64,000 nucleotides of DNA, taken from the NCBI GenBank assembly GCA_039105265.1, contig JAPFFF010000039.1:806001-870000 (forward strand). The letters run 5' to 3'. Position numbers and translations under genes: made by a program. The notes beneath the pieces are model-generated. The model had not been told where the DNA came from, made no database searches, and worked only from the letters and a program-made list of their open reading frames with translations. Source of the DNA: Tritrichomonas musculus. Taxonomy: Eukaryota > Parabasalia > Tritrichomonadida > Tritrichomonadidae. Of this stretch, positions 30,424 to 40,291 are shown one piece after another (within the stretch, counting starts at the first letter, position 1; the number at the start of each line of letters is the position of its first letter).

Positions 30424-33400
30424 TTAAATTTGTATCCCAAATCCTTCATAAAAAAGAGAATTTATAGTAGGTCTTTTGTCTATTTTTTCAATCTTTTTCT
30501 TCACTTGTTGTTTTTCAATTGTATCAGCATAATAAACATAGTTTATATCCTTAAATTTCTTGTAGCTCGTTTCATAAACAGATGGATTATTGAGTTTAAA
30601 ATTTTTTATTAGGCGAATTATTTCTTCCGATAATGATTTTCCTAAATTCATATCAATCTCTTCAATTTTCTTTCTTATTTTTGATGAATCAAGTGATTCA
30701 TATTTCTTGAAAACAACAAGACATAAAAAATTAATCCATTTACTTTTCTTGTATGATCTCACTAATAATTCAATTGCTTTATCAAGATTTGGTTTCCCTG
30801 CATCTCCATAGAAATAAATGCTGGCTAAATTTCTCATTGCAACATAATTGTCATTTATATTAATTGCTTCTTCAAAATATTCAATAGCTAATTGAATATT
30901 TTGTTTTACACCATTCCCTGTTTTGTAAATGACTCCGAGATTGTTCTTTGCAAATGGATTATTAAAACATGATACTTCTTTAAAGTAAAAAATTGCTTTT
31001 TTTATGTTATAATCAACATATAATCCTTCAAAATATAAGAATCCAAGCATTAATTGAGCAAGTCTATTATTTTGATTAGCCGAGAGGGTAAAATAATAAA
31101 GCGATTTGTTCATATCTTTTGTAACATATTCTCCTTCAAAATAAATGAGACCAAGATTATATTGCGCTTCTGAGTTGTTTTGTTTGGACGCAAGTGAATA
31201 GTAATGAATTGATTTATTTATATCACGTGGAATATTTATTCCCTTAAAATAAATTAGACCAAGATAAAATTGTGCATCGGAATCATATTTATTTGCTGCT
31301 TTTAGAAAATAATGGATTGCTTTATTAATATCTTTTTGAATATATTTTCCTTCATAATAAATAAGCCCTAATATATATTGTGCAAGTGTATAATTTTGAT
31401 TTTCGGCAAGCGAAAGAAAATGGATTCCTTTATTAGTATTTTGTGCAACATATTTACCTTCATAATAAATAATACCAAGTAAATATTGTGAATGCGGTTT
31501 ATTTTGATTTGCAGCAAGGGAAAGATAATGAATTGATCTATTGATATCTATTGGAACGTATTCTCCTTCATAATAAATAATTCCAAGATATCCCTGTGCA
31601 CCTATATAATTTTGATTTGCAGCACGTGAAAGGAAATGAATTGCTTTGTTGGGATCTCTCGTAATATGCTTTCCTGTATAATAAATATATCCAAGAAGAA
31701 GTAGTGATTCGGAATGATTTTGATTAGCAGCAAGTGAATAATAATGAATTGATTTATTCATGTCACGAGCAACATATTTATCTTTATAATAAATATGTCC
31801 AAGATGAAATTGAGCTTTTGTATGATTTTGATTGGCAGCAAGTGAAAGATAATGGATGGATTTATTCATATCACGAGTAATATATTTATCTTCAAAATAA
31901 ATATGTCCAAGATGATATTGAGCTTCTACAAAATTTTGATTTGCTGCAAGTGAAAAATAATGAATTGATTTGTTTATATCTCTTGTAACATATTCACCAT
32001 TATAATACATAGCTCCAAGGTAAAACTGAGATTCTATATGATTTTGATTCGCTGCGAGTGAAAAATAATGAATTGATTTGCTTAAATCTTTTGTTACATA
32101 TTCACCACTATAATAAATGTATCCTAGTATATATTGTGAATCTGTGTGATTTTGATTCGCTGCAAGTATAAAATAATGAATTGCTTTTTTAATATCTTTT
32201 TGAAAATATTCACCATTATAAAAAAAGGTGCCAAGTAAATATTGCGAATCTATATGATTTGAATTAGCAGCTAATGAAAAATAATGGATGGATTTATTAA
32301 TATCACGCTCGATATACTTGTTCTCAAAATAAATAGCTCCAAGGAAAAACTGAGATTTTATATGATTTTGATTCGCTGCGAGTGAAAAATAATGAATTGA
32401 TTTGCTTATATCTTTTGTAACATATTCCCCATTATAATAAATGTATCCTAGTTTATATTGTGAATCTGCGTGATTTTGATTCGCTGCAAGTATAAAATAA
32501 TGAATTGCTTTTTTAATATCTTTTTGAAAATATTCACCTTTATAATAAATGCTTCCAAGTAAAAATTGCGAATTTATATGATTTAAATCAGTAGCTAATG
32601 AGAAATAGTGAATTGCTTTGTCTATATTTTGCATAACATATTTTCCTTCAATATAAATTAAACCAAGAAAATATAGTGATTCACAATGATTTTGTTCTGC
32701 GGCTAGTGAAAAATAGTGGATTGCTTTATTGATATTCTGTGATACATCAGATCCATCATAATAATTGCATCCAAGTGTATATTGAGCTTCTAGGTCATTA
32801 TGATTAGCTTTATTTTTTGTTCTTAATGTAATTATTTTGTCATAATAATCGAAATCTTTGCTAATTGATGAATTAAAAGTTTCATTGAAGACTTTAATCA
32901 ATTCATAAATATTGGGTCTATCTTTTGGATTAATAAAAAAGCATTTTTTAAAAAATAATTCTTCTTTTGATCCTTTTTCAAATTTGGACAAATCAAAGTA
33001 AATTTCCTGATTTTTAGTTTCTTGATAAGGCTTTTCATTGAATAAAATATAATAAATTATATATCCTAATGAAAAAACATCTGATTTTTCTGTAAAATAT
33101 GAATCAGGTGCAACACTTTCGCTTGCAAAATCAAATGTAGATTGTTCACTAACATTCACCACACGGTCAAAATCTATCAAAAAAGGTTTTTTATTGTCAT
33201 TTATCATAATATTGTTTAGATTAAAATCTCTATATATACCATTTTTTGAGTGAATGGATTCAATCGCATACAATAATTTATTTATAATCTTGATTTTTTC
33301 ATTTATTTTGAGTTTTTTTATATCATATTTCTTAAGCGTTTCTCCATTTATAAATTCAATTAGAAAATATTTATCGTTATTACTTTCAAAATAACCATAA

Positions 33401-34143
33401 TAATGAACAATATTAAGATACTGAAAAATCAAATAATTTCGATGTTCTCTCTCTGATAATAAAGAATTCGTTCCTATTCTATAATCCGGTATTTTTAATG
33501 CAAATAAACCATTTTTGGGAATATAATAAATGAGATCAACTGATGCTAAATATCCTCTTCCAAGCTGCCTTAATGTGATATAGCATTTCTTTTTTGGAGT
33601 TATCTTTTCGTGTATTTCTTTTGATTGAAAATATCTATCATGTTTTTGCATTTTTAATTGTTTATATCCTTTTTTAATTAAAAATCCAGACATACATCTA
33701 AACATAATTTTTACAAGGGCTTGAATTCTGATTGATGACATTCTAACTTTGTTTTTTAAAACCATAAATTCATTAGAAAAATTATATAATTCATATGAAA
33801 AATATTGATCTTCAATTTTATTTGAATTTTTTTTGGCAATGGGATTATCTTGCAAAAAATAGATTTCATTGTTATCAAATTTGAGAACAAATTCATTTAA
33901 AAACGAAATAATAGAATTTTGATCGACATTTAAAATTATCATATTGAAATCAAAGCAAATAAACAAATAACTTTTACTCCCTTCTTTATATTCATCGATT
34001 ACAATGATTTTTAATTTGTTTGGAAGGCGCAAAATCTCATCATATAATTGTGTTTTATTTTTAATAAAACAATAACTGAATTGATAAAAGAGGACTTCCA
34101 GGTATTGATTTGGAAAAATAATGTTTTGAGGTTTAATTTTCAA
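30424..34143 (-). CDS. Protein kinase-like / Sel1-repeat protein (1239 aa)
   Basis: A paralogue of the gene at 313-4506 with the same order of parts. Residues 1-185 are the N-terminal region. A kinase domain at about 187-445 has a glycine loop GRGYLASVDL (about 192), FALKIP lysine (about 215), YRDFNLNN (about 304-311) for HRDLKxxN, and DFD for DFG. The aspartates and the loop asparagine remain but the lysine of the catalytic loop is replaced, so activity is uncertain. About 19 Sel1 repeats follow (DINKSIHYFSLAANQNH pattern), many nearly alike, showing amplification. The C-terminal motif contains TINSLFYEGFGIQI. The frame is complete from ATG 34143 to stop. Likely a cytosolic scaffold or signalling protein. 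Confidence 0.86.
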   Translation of the reverse strand: MKIKPQNIIFPNQYLEVLFYQFSYCFIKNKTQLYDEILRLPNKLKIIVIDEYKEGSKSYLFICFDFNMIILNVDQNSIISFLNEFVLKFDNNEIYFLQDNPIAKKNSNKIEDQYFSYELYNFSNEFMVLKNKVRMSSIRIQALVKIMFRCMSGFLIKKGYKQLKMQKHDRYFQSKEIHEKITPKKKCYITLRQLGRGYLASVDLIYYIPKNGLFALKIPDYRIGTNSLLSEREHRNYLIFQYLNIVHYYGYFESNNDKYFLIEFINGETLKKYDIKKLKINEKIKIINKLLYAIESIHSKNGIYRDFNLNNIMINDNKKPFLIDFDRVVNVSEQSTFDFASESVAPDSYFTEKSDVFSLGYIIYYILFNEKPYQETKNQEIYFDLSKFEKGSKEELFFKKCFFINPKDRPNIYELIKVFNETFNSSISKDFDYYDKIITLRTKNKANHNDLEAQYTLGCNYYDGSDVSQNINKAIHYFSLAAEQNHCESLYFLGLIYIEGKYVMQNIDKAIHYFSLATDLNHINSQFLLGSIYYKGEYFQKDIKKAIHYFILAANQNHADSQYKLGYIYYNGEYVTKDISKSIHYFSLAANQNHIKSQFFLGAIYFENKYIERDINKSIHYFSLAANSNHIDSQYLLGTFFYNGEYFQKDIKKAIHYFILAANQNHTDSQYILGYIYYSGEYVTKDLSKSIHYFSLAANQNHIESQFYLGAMYYNGEYVTRDINKSIHYFSLAANQNFVEAQYHLGHIYFEDKYITRDMNKSIHYLSLAANQNHTKAQFHLGHIYYKDKYVARDMNKSIHYYSLAANQNHSESLLLLGYIYYTGKHITRDPNKAIHFLSRAANQNYIGAQGYLGIIYYEGEYVPIDINRSIHYLSLAANQNKPHSQYLLGIIYYEGKYVAQNTNKGIHFLSLAENQNYTLAQYILGLIYYEGKYIQKDINKAIHYFLKAANKYDSDAQFYLGLIYFKGINIPRDINKSIHYYSLASKQNNSEAQYNLGLIYFEGEYVTKDMNKSLYYFTLSANQNNRLAQLMLGFLYFEGLYVDYNIKKAIFYFKEVSCFNNPFAKNNLGVIYKTGNGVKQNIQLAIEYFEEAININDNYVAMRNLASIYFYGDAGKPNLDKAIELLVRSYKKSKWINFLCLVVFKKYESLDSSKIRKKIEEIDMNLGKSLSEEIIRLIKNFKLNNPSVYETSYKKFKDINYVYYADTIEKQQVKKKIEKIDKRPTINSLFYEGFGIQI

Positions 34144-34203
34144 ATTGAGAAAGTAAATTTTCCATTAGATATTTGTAATTAATGTTATCAGGGCAAATTT
34201 ATA

Positions 34204-34594
34204 CAGTAAGGTTTCAAAATTGGAAAACGTTTCAAAATAGGAAAATCGACTTTTTGAGAAAAAAATTTTCATTAATAAAAATGAAAGAAATAAAGAAATA
34301 GAGAGAAAATCTTGTTTAAACCTACCATTTTAAGAAATAATATTTCCATGATTAAGTTTATCACGCAGCTGTTTGCGACATTATATTCATCAAATAGTGC
34401 TTTCCTATCTCTATATGAAAAAATGAGCATCATTCAAAAAGTGGATTTTCCATTTTTGCAACGCTATAAAGGAAAATCCAAATTTGAATTAAATTGGTTA
34501 TTTATGACTTTTATTTTAAATTCATTTTAATCGTTTTCTATGAAAAAGTAGATTTTCCTCTTTTGAGACGTTTTTGAATTTTACAACCTTACTG
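34204..34594. mobile_element. MITE, CAGTAAGG ends, TA flanks
   Basis: Begins CAGTAAGGTT and ends AACCTTACTG between TA dinucleotides (34202-34203; 34595-34596). The imperfect inverted ends extend about 52 bp, including matching AAAACGT and GGAAAATC words. 391 bp, non-coding. CAGT-type ends plus TA targets are typical of Tc1/mariner-derived MITEs. It lies 60 bp upstream of the kinase-Sel1 start, so it may overlap that promoter. Confidence 0.8.
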
Positions 34595-35171
34595 TAATTG
34601 AAATTTTCAATTGAAAATTTTTATAGTATTTATGTAAATCATTCAAAAAGGTGAGCGATATTATTCTTTTCTGATAAACTTTATATAATTTTCAGTTTTC
34701 CAATACCAGTATAATCATACAATAAATTCTAGAATAAAATTTAATTTTCGAATTTCTTCATAAGCAAATTTAAAACGAAGAAGAAATTCTTTATTATTAT
34801 TATTTTATCATAATTCTTCTGATCAACAAATTTGACGATAAAATGTAGCCATATTTCAAGCGCTACTGTTTGGTACGAAATGTTTCGAATGCTTTTAAAT
34901 GAAATCAAAAATCTCATCAGCTGATTTCTTCTGGATTATGATCATTTGAAAAAGGATGTAAATTTGTAAAAACAAAGATTTTAAAATCAAAAGCAATTTA
35001 ATGAATAATTTGAATGAATAAAATAAGCAAGATGTAATTAAAGATTAATAATCAATGAATAAGTAAATGTGCATGATAAGATTTTTTTGATTTTTAATGG
35101 AATCAACATTAGAACATTCATAATGTCAAAATTAATATAATTCAAAAAGAAAAAATTATTTCTTTTTTATG
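34595..35171. other. Intergenic with a dispersed repeat
   Basis: AT-rich. Holds the second copy of the repeat seen at 29572 (here 34817-34945) and nothing else recognised. Confidence 0.4.
34817..34945. repeat. Dispersed repeat, copy 2
   Basis: Shares AAAATGTAGCCATATTTCAAG and a downstream CGAATGCTTTTAA with 29572-29690 in the same orientation, with scattered differences. Confidence 0.5.
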
Positions 35172-35486
35172 TCACTGATTTTGATTTAAACATTGAGGAA
35201 CAGGGATGTTTTGAATTGAAGTGTTTTCAAATGCGTCTTGTTCAATATATTGAAAGTTTGAAGCAGGTTCAATTTCTACTTGTTGAAGTTTTTTGCATGA
35301 AGAAAAAGCACATTTACCAATATATGTCACTTTTGAAGGAGTTGAAAATGAAAAAGATTCAATTCGTTCAATGAATGATGGAATTTCAACTTTTTTTATA
35401 TCTCTCCGTACAAAATAGACTGCATCCCATATTTCATTTTCATCATTATTTTTTTTACCAATGATCATTTTATTATTAAGATACAT
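35172..35486 (-). pseudogene. BspA-like LRR fragment (104 aa)
   Basis: An ATG-started frame reads MYLNNKMIIGKKNNDE, then VRRDIKKVEIPSFIERIESF and CAFSSCKKLQQVEIEP. These are two to three BspA-type LRRs preceded by a segment often seen between LRR blocks in trichomonad proteins. Far shorter than any complete family member (hundreds of residues), so read as a remnant although the short frame is open. Confidence 0.6.
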
Positions 35487-35549
35487 GAAATTAAGAGGAC
35501 CTCTTTTTTTTTATCTGTTTTTTATTCAATTTACTACGACCTTTATTTA

Positions 35550-35820
35550 GGCTTGTTAGGTCTCGATTTTCGATATCGATAATTGATCCATTTTTCTGAT
35601 ATCAATATCAAATCAAAAATTTTATCTCTGATATCAATAATGAATAAAAATAAAAGATCGATTATCAATATTGAAAATTTTTTAACGTATTAAAATTTTG
35701 TAAACTTTTTAACTGATTACTTCACATATCCGCTAAAAAATTTAATAAAAGCAGATTCTTTTACATAATAGATTTATTTTATGCAATTAAAATACTATTT
35801 TTAATAGTTTTTTCTTTCTA
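35550..35820. mobile_element. Truncated MITE, GGCTTGTTA family (copy B)
   Basis: Starts after TA with GGCTTGTTAGGTCTCG and runs parallel to the reverse complement of 30151-29880 (TTTTCGATATCGATAATTG, then TATCAATATCAAATCAAAA). The other terminal repeat is missing. It ends about 110 bp upstream of the ATG at 35929. Confidence 0.75.
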
Positions 35821-35928
35821 AAATACTATTTTTAATGGTTTTATTCTTTTACAACCCCTTTTTTTGCGACACTTTATTTCTGCCCCCAAAAAGCATTTCA
35901 TTTCATAATTTTACAATCACTGTTTATA

Positions 35929-37560
35929 ATGTTATCTGTCGATTGTTCAATTGAGAAAACTTATGATAAAAATGAAAATAATGTAATTTCTATAAATATT
36001 TCATCTACAAAACTGGATCTCAATTTAGTTAAATTATCAAAATCTTCCAAATTATTTCGAGATGAATTATTGAAAAGAATTATACCAAACAAACTAACAT
36101 TGGACATTCAGCATGCAAAAGAACAATATAATATCAAAGATGAAGTATTTATTGATTTTTTTAAATTGATTAATGGAGAGAATATTCCAATAAAAGACAT
36201 TAATTTTTATCAGTTGAATAAATTAGCAGATATTTTTGAAGTTCAATCTCTTCGGAAAAAACTTGATGAAATTGATAATGACAGCGTTGATTTTATCATT
36301 CAACAAATATATACTAGTATTAATTCTAATAGTATTGATGTAAAAATGTCAATTGAAAATGAAGAGTATTTATCCAAAAATATTGTCAAATGCTTTAACA
36401 ACCAATTATTTGGTCAATTTCCAATTTCAACTATTTACAGAATCATTGAAAAAGGAGACAAAAAAGTCTTATCAAGTGATAAATTATATGATTTCATTTC
36501 TCAATCATTCATTAGTAGAATTGCATTATTCAACTTCATTACTTTTCAGGATTTGTCAGAAGATAAATATAAAGAATTATATAAAAAGTATTCTGATTTT
36601 GATAGTGATCAAAAAAAAATGATTGATCCTTTTTTGCCATATAATCTAGATTACATTGATGAGTTAAAGAAAGAAAAAAGAAGTTACGTGAATAAATGCA
36701 ATGAATTAAACGAAGAAATTAAAAAATATCAAAAACAAATTGAAGAAATAACAAAAGAAAGAAATGAATTCGAAAATCAAATATTTTTATTAAAAAATGA
36801 GAAAAAAGAATTTCAAAATAAAATTGAATTGATATCAAAATCAAAAGAAGAGTTACAGAATGAAATTATACAGATCAAAGAACAATTTCAAAGCAATACC
36901 ACTCAAATAACAAACCAAAATTATGAATTACAAAAAACAATCACTCAGATTAAAAGTGAAAATAATGAGTTACAGAATACTTTAAAACAGACAACATATA
37001 AAAACAATGAATTACAAAATACAATCACTCAAATTACAAGTGAAAATGATGAATTACAAAATACAATCACTCAAATTACAAGTGAAAATGATGAATTACA
37101 TAATGCATTCAATCAAATTACAAGCAAAAATGATGAATTACAAAAAACAATCAATCAAATAACAAATGACAAAAAACAATTACAAAGTAAAATTGATGAA
37201 ATGACAAAAAATAAAAATGTAATTCAAACTGGTATTAATCAACAAATCAATGCACACAATCACAATTTTATTAAAACCAATATTTCAAATAATATTAATC
37301 CTACAATAAATCATATTCAACAACTTAAATTTAATGCGCAAAATGCGAATAGTGATTATATTAATGTTGCTAAAGATTCTTTGAGTCAAATAAATGAAAT
37401 AATTAAAAAAGAATCAGGTATTTTATTAGATATTACTTTTAAAACTTTACTCTATTGGTTATGCGAAAAAGATATACCAGAACTTGTTGATTTTGTTCTT
37501 TTTTTAAATGTTGTTGATATTAATTCTTTGATAATTTTATATTTATTTCATGCAATTTGA
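35929..37560 (+). CDS. BTB-like / coiled-coil head of an ankyrin locus (543 aa frame)
   Basis: Residues about 15-125 look like a divergent BTB/POZ fold as found in trichomonad multidomain proteins (VISINISSTKLDLNLVKLSK; FFKLINGENIPIKDINFYQL). Residues about 240-432 are a long coiled coil rich in Q, N and E with a repeated unit QITSENDELQNT (four to five near copies, 14 residues each). The frame then enters an ankyrin-type head (LLYWLCEKDIPELVDFVLFL) and closes at 37560. Ankyrin modules continue downstream in other frames (37668-38869). The N-terminal part is undamaged. Probable scaffold protein; partners unknown. Confidence 0.7.
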   Translation: MLSVDCSIEKTYDKNENNVISINISSTKLDLNLVKLSKSSKLFRDELLKRIIPNKLTLDIQHAKEQYNIKDEVFIDFFKLINGENIPIKDINFYQLNKLADIFEVQSLRKKLDEIDNDSVDFIIQQIYTSINSNSIDVKMSIENEEYLSKNIVKCFNNQLFGQFPISTIYRIIEKGDKKVLSSDKLYDFISQSFISRIALFNFITFQDLSEDKYKELYKKYSDFDSDQKKMIDPFLPYNLDYIDELKKEKRSYVNKCNELNEEIKKYQKQIEEITKERNEFENQIFLLKNEKKEFQNKIELISKSKEELQNEIIQIKEQFQSNTTQITNQNYELQKTITQIKSENNELQNTLKQTTYKNNELQNTITQITSENDELQNTITQITSENDELHNAFNQITSKNDELQKTINQITNDKKQLQSKIDEMTKNKNVIQTGINQQINAHNHNFIKTNISNNINPTINHIQQLKFNAQNANSDYINVAKDSLSQINEIIKKESGILLDITFKTLLYWLCEKDIPELVDFVLFLNVVDINSLIILYLFHAI

Positions 37561-38869
37561 TTTATGTTTTAATGATATTTTTTTGATAATTTGTAGCATT
37601 TATCAAATATTTTTTTATCAAATTTTTCAATTAATATATTTATGGAAATGAAATTACTAATAATTTAAATAAAACTGCCTTAATACTTGCAATTGAAAAG
37701 AGAAATACTGAAATTATTAAAATGCTATTAGAAAATGAAAGAATTGATATCAATATAAGATGTAAAATTCTTACATTTCTTTTTAATTACATTTATAATC
37801 GTATGATTAATCGTTGTATTAAAAAAACTGCTTTAAATTTGGCAGTTGAAAATGGATATTATGAAATTGTAAAACTTTTGATATCTCATCGAAAAATAAA
37901 TGTTAATCTACAAAACATTCCAAATTATACTTGAACATGGTTAATTTCAATTTAGCAAATTATATTCATTATCTAATTTTATAAATTAATTATAAGCAAA
38001 TATCAAAATGGAATTTGTAAAAATATGTTTTAAAATCATTTTATTCATTTGTTTCATTTTGTTATTTCATTTTAATATTTAATGAAATTAATAATCTAAT
38101 TTTCATATGAAATTTCATTTTTTTTTTTTTTTTTTTTTTAATTGGATTAATATTTATATTTATAATTACGTTAATAATTATTATTTTATATACAATTTGA
38201 TGTAAAATGTTTAAATCAAATTTAAAACCTATTTTCATGATTACGCATTAACGATTGCTGTCGAAAAAGGAAATATTGATATTATTAATCTCTTATTGTC
38301 TGTTAAAAACATTGACGTAAATGCTCAAAGAGTTACAATCATTGATTATAATTATATTTTATAATTATTGTTTTTTGTGATATTGTCCAATTATTTGTTT
38401 TTGGTGAAACTCCATTGCATATTAGTGTTAAGGAAAATAATATTGAAATCGTAAAACTTTTATTATCTATGCCGAATATAAATATAAATATCCTGAATAT
38501 TTAAATCAAAAATTAAAAATGGAATAAATCCAAATCTATTAATTTAATTGATATTAATTGGTTTTCATCTCGTTTAATTTGTTTTATTTATGAAATTACA
38601 CCTTTTTTAATAATAAAACACCATTACATTATGCAGCTGAATATGGATATTTTGATATTTGTAAAATGCTATTAAAGCATAAAGGAATTGATACAAAAAT
38701 AAAAGATTGGGTTTTTTTAGTATTTTTATCAAATTTTAATTAATCTTTATTCATGATTATAAATCATATGAATTTGTGAAAAACACCAATTGAATTATTA
38801 AAAAGATCTGATTGGATTCCATTAATGCATGAATTTAAGAATAATTTGGAATTATCAAATTCTTTCTAA
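37561..38869 (+). other. Five ankyrin modules plus tail, separated by AT-rich spacers
   Basis: Modules, each an intact repeat in one frame: 37668-37763 (KTALILAIEKRNTEIIKMLL), 37821-37912 (KTALNLAVENGYYEIVKLLI), 38236-38325 (ALTIAVEKGNIDIINLLL), 38403-38495 (GETPLHISVKENNIEIVKLL), 38612-38705 (NKTPLHYAAEYGYFDICKML). The tail 38776-38869 (KTPIELLKRSDWIPLMHEFK) is closed by TAA. Spacers of about 57 to 320 bp lie between them, always between the DVN-type end of one repeat and the KTPLH-type start of the next. The first spacer is open in frame, most others have stops. No GT-AG boundary is visible. Confidence 0.7.
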
Positions 38870-39195
38870 TTGCGCAACTAGTAGAAATTTCAAATATCAC
38901 ATTGAAAGATAATTATACAGCATTTTAATAAATAAACCAAAAAATAATAATAAAATTCTATTCATTTAATGTCAATAATTAATGAAATGATTAATTTATT
39001 AATGAATTAATGAGAAATTTTGTTTTATCAGTTGGTTCATTCATATTAACATTCTTTGATATCAGTTCTTTGAATTTTTCAACATCAAATGAGTTTGGTA
39101 AGAGAACTTCATCATCACCATTTAAGTTAACTTTTTTTTTTATCTGTATAGGAATATGGCAACATAGAATGATTTATATTGCAATATTTTGCTTT
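38870..39195. other. Intergenic between convergent ankyrin loci
   Basis: AT-rich 3' flank of both neighbours. No gene or repeat recognised. Confidence 0.45.
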
Positions 39196-40259
39196 TTAAA
39201 ATAAACAACCGTGTTTTTCTAAGTGTGAAAAAACTTCTAAATAATCATGTGATACTAAACTTGAATAATCTAGAAGTTGTTGAATCGCTCCATTTTTAAT
39301 CAGAATTTCAACAACTTCAAAATGGCCATTTATAACGGCTACTTCAATAGAGTTTAATTTATTCGAATTAGTTGCATTTATATTGCAATTTTTTTGCATA
39401 AGAAGATATTGAACAATGTCAGGATGTCCGTTTGCAGAAGCTTCAATAAGCGGTATTCTTCTTCTATGTACGTTTTTAGCACGACCAAATTGAATCAAAA
39501 TTTTCACACATTCTAAATTTCAATATTGGCAAGCACAAATAAGAGGTGTTCTTGATTCACAATCATTTTCATTGACTAATTTCTCTGCCAATGTTTTATT
39601 CGAAAGAATATATTTGACAATATTCACATGACCGCCCATACATGCAAGATGAATGCTTCATGTATTGTAGTTATTGGGATTTCAACTCCTTTCGCCCACA
39701 AATATTTTATGACATCTGTTCGACCAAACATCGCTGAGTAATGACTTGGCGTTTTGTTTAATAAATCTTTTTCATTTAATTGAAAATTGGCTTGTTCAAG
39801 CTTTCGTATTATATCCAAATTTCCTCCCACACAAGCAAATTGAACCAATGAATGATTAAAATTATCATGTTTTTGGAAATATAATGAATTGAGACTGTCT
39901 GGAATGAGATTTATAAGTGACTCAAAGCACTTTTTAGCAGAGAAAAAGGCATATAAGCATGCGTATGAAGGAGATGAAGAAAGAATTTGAGGAAGTTAAT
40001 AATTGAGATCTGAATCAATTATTAGAAGTTGGGATATAAGTTGGGAGAATTGCTCATCATCATCATCAAGAATAGAATCCAAGATTTTTTTATTTCTAAT
40101 ATCTGTATTTTCATTAAAAATAAATTTAAATAAATCAAAGAAAAAATTGATAGAGTTATCTCAATTTTTAAATAGTAATCTTTTGTACAATAGATATGGC
40201 AAGTAAAAATGCTGATTAATAACAGTTTTAATAACTTCATTATTAATTAAAAAAATCAT
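39196..40259 (-). pseudogene. DUF3447-type ankyrin pseudogene
   Basis: From about 40259 the minus strand reads INNEVIKTVINQHFYLPYLL, then DLFKFIFNENTDIRNKKILD, LLIIDSDLNY and SLVQFACVGGNLDIIRKLEQ. After that come ankyrin repeats including KTPSHYSAMFGRTDVIKYLW and NSIEVAVINGHFEVVEILIK, and the frame ends at 39196. At least three stops and one or two frame changes interrupt it, and the head is shortened. Unlike the 17-21 kb and 36-39 kb loci, the stops fall inside modules and no AT-rich spacers separate them, so this is a plain decayed host gene. Confidence 0.8.
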
Positions 40260-40291
40260 AATTCATTTAATAAAAAATTATTTTTATTTAT

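Noticed and set aside
37561-38869. Ordinary spliceosomal introns between ankyrin modules
   Set aside because: No GT...AG pair with a trichomonad-type 3' motif was found at the borders; most modules are preceded by T-rich sequence without AG.
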